A stretch of 64,000 nt of DNA, taken from Membranipora membranacea. Lineage: Eukaryota > Bryozoa > Gymnolaemata > Cheilostomatida > Membraniporidae. Below, piece after piece: positions 59,841 to 64,000 of the stretch; within the stretch, counting starts at the first letter, position 1, and the number at the start of each line of letters is the position of its first letter. Both the position numbers and the translations under genes were made by a program. A model generated the notes under the pieces. That model did not search any database. It was not told the DNA's origin and was given only the letters and a program-made list of their open reading frames with translations. The stretch spans positions 8,310,001 through 8,374,000 of the forward strand of contig OU612065.1 in the NCBI GenBank assembly GCA_914767715.1. The letters run 5' to 3'.

Positions 59841-62042
59841 TCAGCAAGTAAAAGATGTTGAGATATGATGAGAGCCTACTCTAGTTGGCCTTGAGCAGTT
59901 TTGCATACCTAAATAAAAAATAAAAGAGTAAAGATGTACTGCTATGTTTTCTCAAGCTTATCTGAATAGCTCTCAGGTAAATGCACTTATAAATGATCAT
60001 AGCAACAATGATTGAAATTAAGAATTTGCTTCCACCTCTTTTTAGTTATGAAAAGTGTGTTGCAAATCATTACTAATGAGCTTATTACGAAACTCACGTG
60101 TATACAGGGATAAACAGCTCAGCTTCTCAACAACGCTGCGTCTTCTCCCTTCAGTCATCCAGTGTGGTTTCACCTTGGGCAGTATTTTAGTTTTTATCCA
60201 CAATCCCTAAAGGTCAATCATTTAAAACGGATGGATAACTTCATAAATGAAGAAAAGTGAGCGTGACAGGAATATATTCAAATGGGAGACTTGTTCACTA
60301 CTAAGATATGCTGATTTCTAGTCGGAAAATCGACAATGTTATTTAAGTTGAGACAGCAGTCAGCATCCCATATACCACCCGCTGCAAAGCACCAAAGAGA
60401 ATTGTTAATCAAATTATTGTAGCTCATTGAAGTAGTGGATTAAGAGCTATATGTAAATAACGTCAAATCCAATAATTCATCATCAGCTTACACACTAACA
60501 AGGCCTGACATTGAAGGAATCATCATTATTTCTGTATTATCATTTCTCTTACTATGTTATTATTAAGTTAGAGTTCTAATATAACTTTCTGCCAGACTTT
60601 ACTTAGCCTTAGCCCCCCTAAAGGTGAATACAGCCTGAACTAAATCATGCGACATACGGACGTACCCAAAAGTTGCAGGAGTCTATTGCCATAACTCAAT
60701 CATTCGTTATGTACTCGATATGATGTAACTAATTTATACATTTTATTTTACTGTCAACAACATATCCGTAACTAGCATAACACAAATGTTAATCAAATCT
60801 TTTAAATTCATATCAGAGGCTATAAGCATTGAATTAACATTTAAACGAGGTGGTTGGTTTTCAGTCTACAGGGTCTGAAAGTTTGTTTAATGTTACCATG
60901 TGGAAATTACGTCTTGTATGATATTGCACTGAATAAAAAATGTCAAGGGGTATTAGAAATTATGGTTTATATAAAATTATGTGTAGAATTTAATCTAGCA
61001 TAAGTTTTTCATTTACATTTTCATTCTCGTATGATAATATTTTCCCATTAAACAATTAATTATAAAACTTGCGAAAAGCGGCCAGTACAGTTTAGTTAAG
61101 ATATATAAGCTCTTAACAATAAAACTCAATATAAACAAACAAAAATTACTTTACAGGACTATGAAAAAAGCTTTTTTAATAGGCAACAATAAATTACTGT
61201 GAATTTTATGATTTTGAGATCCAAAGGAGAAGGTTAAATTGTGATCACTGATGCTTTCTGAAACCTTTTATCCAAGTTTGAAAAACCATTTGTTTCCTCA
61301 TTAGAAGATATTGCTTCCTCTATTCTATCCATTATTTATACAGCAAAGTTAAAGTAAATACAATGAATTACCAAATTCCACCCTGATAGTTGCGTGGTCT
61401 TGTAATCAAAGAGCACAACTCCTGGCAGAAATGTATACATAATAGATTATTATCATACATATCATACATAAATAAACACAATATACAACCCGAATATGAA
61501 ATAAGAGGTTGAGCACTCACTTTATCCTCCAATAGTCTTGCTGGCTTCATCAAATTCATCAGTGAGAAATTAGCCTTTGTCATATATGCTAGAACGATCG
61601 CGCTCAAACCAGTCCAATTCTACCAACAATTAGAATATTGACTGCTTTTCGAAGACCAAATATACAATGATCAGCAAAAAGTGAGGAGGAAATCTCAATA
61701 ACTCAAAGACGATGTTCTCAAAATGTCTTGCAGAGCAAAACATTGAAAGAATGTAATGAATAATTGATAAGATAAAAATATCATTTGAAAGAAAATAACA
61801 AATAGCATTTGTCTCAAATGTGTGAATAAGCTAAGGGACATCGCACTATGTAAACATGATGACAACTTTGGTAGGCTCTTTAATCTATAATTACCTTAGA
61901 TAATTACCTGCACAACATCAAGGGACACTGCGTACTTTTCAAAAGGCATCACCACATAAGTATCAGAGACAGAATGGGTTGCAGCCTCTGTCGTTGCAGC
62001 AAACATTCTCTGCCTATCAGTTAACCAGTATGGTTTGAAATT
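59841..62042 (-). CDS. Unrecognised multi-exon gene (partial) with a repeated K-P-[YH]-W motif
   Basis: I do not recognise this protein. Two exons look coding: 61908-62042 (45 codons, NFKPYWLTDRQRMFAATT to VSLDVVQ) and 61521-61619 (33 codons, NWTGLSAIVLAYMTKANF to RLLEDK). Both are phase 0, with good splice sites. A third, about 60098-60208, starts phase 0 and encodes KVKPHWMTEGRRRSVVEKL, similar to the start of the first exon. It could splice to 59841-59912, which ends in TGA one base before the receptor ATG, or simply read through to a stop. Upstream exons were not found. Alternatives: a separate gene, or 5' exons of receptor transcripts. Confidence 0.4.
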
Positions 62043-63022
62043 CTGTGATTTAGAAAAACAGAAGCCAGATAAGAATTTCGAAATTCTAATAGAAAAAACT
62101 CTTACCTATCGAGTCTACTGACAAAAAAGGGATGGAGCACCTCCAGTTCAATACTGGCAAAGTCGTTTTCAAACTCTTAGTGTAAATTTATGATGCAAAA
62201 CACCAAAGCTGATCAATGACTGACGATACGACAAATAGATCATCCGCCAGCTGGATTAAAGAGTTATTCAGCAAGTTTCTTGTAACTAAGGTAAGATATA
62301 ACGGAAATAGTTGGGAGTGATAACGATGGCGTGAAGGCATCCGTAAAATAAGGTCATTGACATGCAAATGTGAAACGCATACTCCAGGATGTGAAGTACT
62401 GTAAAAACAATAATGAGATATCACCAAAATTTGTGATCACAACTTCTGAAAAGGGAATGAAGTATAGTACATTTTCACGGCACGAAATAATCCCAACAGT
62501 AAGTTCTGGTGCATCAAAGTTTATTAATTAATGTGCGGAGGAGTGCCAGCAATGTACTTAGTGAAATATGTTTAACACTCAACAATTTTTTAACGCGAAA
62601 CATTTTATTTTCGCACAGAGGGCTATGCAAAATGGATTTTGATGACAACACTTAAAACTATGAATACAAAAATACTTATTTCACATGCTGATGCATAAAA
62701 CGAAGCATAGCCCCAGGCGATGCTTTTATCAAATAACACCAGTGGGCTATATTTTCAGGCAAGAGCATATCGAGTTTTCCATAATGAATAGGGCACGTGG
62801 GGATCATACTTTCCGTTCGTATGATTTATTGATATTACCACGTAGTTTTAACACAGTAGGCCTTGAATATCTCAATCAATTAACAGTTTGCACAAAAGGT
62901 AGCAAAACTGTTTATAAATCAGTCCAAACTAGTGGCTCATTTTGAGAGGACATAGATATTATTTTGGAAATTGTGGAAACCAGTAATAATACCAATAGGC
63001 ACTGAAAGAAAAGGCTAGAGAC
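62043..63022. other. Unassigned region between the unrecognised gene and a plus-strand first exon
   Basis: AT-rich. If both neighbours are genes they diverge, so this would hold their promoters and possibly the first exons of the minus-strand gene. A minus-strand donor-like site lies near 62106, but its open frame does not join the next exon. Confidence 0.35.
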
Positions 63023-63094
63023 ATGGATTTAATGAGCTGCAGTGTGGGTGAGCTGGCATTTGAGCAGATGCTCAACCCTAAAGAAGCTAAAAAA
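63023..63094 (+). CDS. Possible first exon of an unidentified plus-strand gene
   Basis: ATG at 63023 opens 24 codons (MDLMSCSVGELAFEQML ... EAKK) ending exactly at a consensus donor GTAAGT (63095). I do not recognise the sequence. No downstream exon is visible before the window ends. Confidence 0.4.
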
Positions 63095-64000
63095 GTAAGT
63101 TTATACGAAAATTAGAAGAGCCAGTTTTCTGCTTCGGTTGTTTTCATGCAAAAATTTACAGTAACCATTTTCATACAATGCTGGACACTGTAGGTGATAG
63201 CTCTCATTATTGACCCTGTAACCATTCTGGTCAAACCTATCTTAGTAACAATATCAGGACAGCTAGAGGTGTAAAGTCTGCTCAGTAAGGTAGTCAAAAT
63301 TTGAATACTAGGCATCTAATTTTATAGGTTAGGTAGGAATTTATGAAATAACGGTGTTTTCAGTTGAAAATAGGAACTCTCATTCATTTTTCGGATTGAC
63401 AGCTTCTGCATAGCCAATAAAAAAGGGGAAAATTGAGAGAATATCATCAAAATTGCGCTTTAGTTTTGAAGATGAGAACTCTAGTAATGTAATAGATGAG
63501 CTTTCCAAGGTTATAGATAAACAGGTTAATTTTTTTGGTCTCTCTTTACAAATTTGTGTCTGTCTAAATCGCAATTGATTTAACACATTTCACAGTTAAT
63601 TGCAAAATATCAGACAGTAGAAAGAGAGATTCTGTAACACAGTCTTGAAATTCAGTTGAATGAGTTAATACAAATAAAATTGTATGGTTTTTGTCATGAC
63701 AATAACAATGACAATAACAATGACAATAAAAGTATATATAAGGCAGAAAAATTTTATGAGGTACAAATTGGAACTTAAACACATGATATTGATATCGCAG
63801 AATTCATTTTTTGGGAGCTATGTAATCAGATTATTCAATAAGCCCAAAAACTCTGAATTTACAACAATATTTACTACATGGCAATCTTTTTAATTTAGTT
63901 TAGGTTTTATATTATTTATCAAATCACATATTATAAAGTTGAAAAATCCCAAAATTTAAAAGAATGTTACCATTCGAAGAGAACAACTGGGAAAATTTAA
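63095..64000. other. AT-rich sequence, no recognisable exon
   Basis: Probably first intron of the preceding candidate gene, if that is real. It includes a short run of tgacaataacaa units near 63697-63730. Confidence 0.4.

Noticed and set aside
63684-63893. Plus-strand frame rich in Thr-Ile-Met repeats.
   Set aside because: Caused by a tgacaataacaa tandem repeat; low complexity, not a gene.
1-64000. CRISPR arrays, bacterial operons, ribosomal RNA or intact tRNA genes.
   Set aside because: The window is spliced eukaryotic sequence. The only short regular arrays are microsatellites and tandem duplications, and I found no complete tRNA or rRNA.

Overview
This window is animal nuclear DNA. The genes are split by many short GT-AG introns, the intergenic DNA is AT-rich, and the gene set is metazoan: EPS8, TCAIM, MPPE1, ZRANB3 and an NMDA-class glutamate receptor. 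A Ty3/gypsy element, a CR1/Jockey-like LINE and many small inverted-repeat elements sit among them. I read it as an invertebrate; the sequence alone does not fix the phylum. All gene names come from reading translated exons against remembered family features, with no database search.

Layout. 38-12427 (+): EPS8, 5' end missing. 13320-18795 (-): TCAIM, 10 exons, complete. 19782-21497 (+): a short soluble cytochrome b5 domain protein, divergent from TCAIM. 22833-27305 (-): MPPE1, 8 exons, complete. 27306-38120: a repeat island with a 63-bp-arm foldback, two copies of a tiny palindromic insertion, LINE fragments on both strands, and a nearly full-length Ty3 element (30858-36116, two 226-bp LTRs) inserted inside the minus-strand LINE. 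38121-49093 (+): ZRANB3, 24 exons. 50502-59839 (-): an NMDA-type ionotropic glutamate receptor. 59841-62042 (-): exons of an unrecognised protein whose stop codon abuts the receptor start codon. 63023 (+): a possible first exon of another gene that leaves the window.

The host genes do not form one pathway. They cover actin/Rac signalling (EPS8), a mitochondrial protein (TCAIM), haem electron transfer (cytochrome b5), GPI-anchor remodelling (MPPE1), replication-fork repair (ZRANB3) and excitatory signalling (the receptor).

The strongest candidate for something undescribed is in the receptor gene. It has two interchangeable versions of the exon for the first transmembrane helix (M1), 44 and 41 codons long. 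They have the same splice phase and align without gaps from the pre-M1 EPY motif to the SP motif after the helix. This predicts mutually exclusive splicing of the M1/pre-M1 gating element. The same protein pairs a GluN2-type glutamate-site signature with a glycine at the pore N site, as I recall for GluN3.
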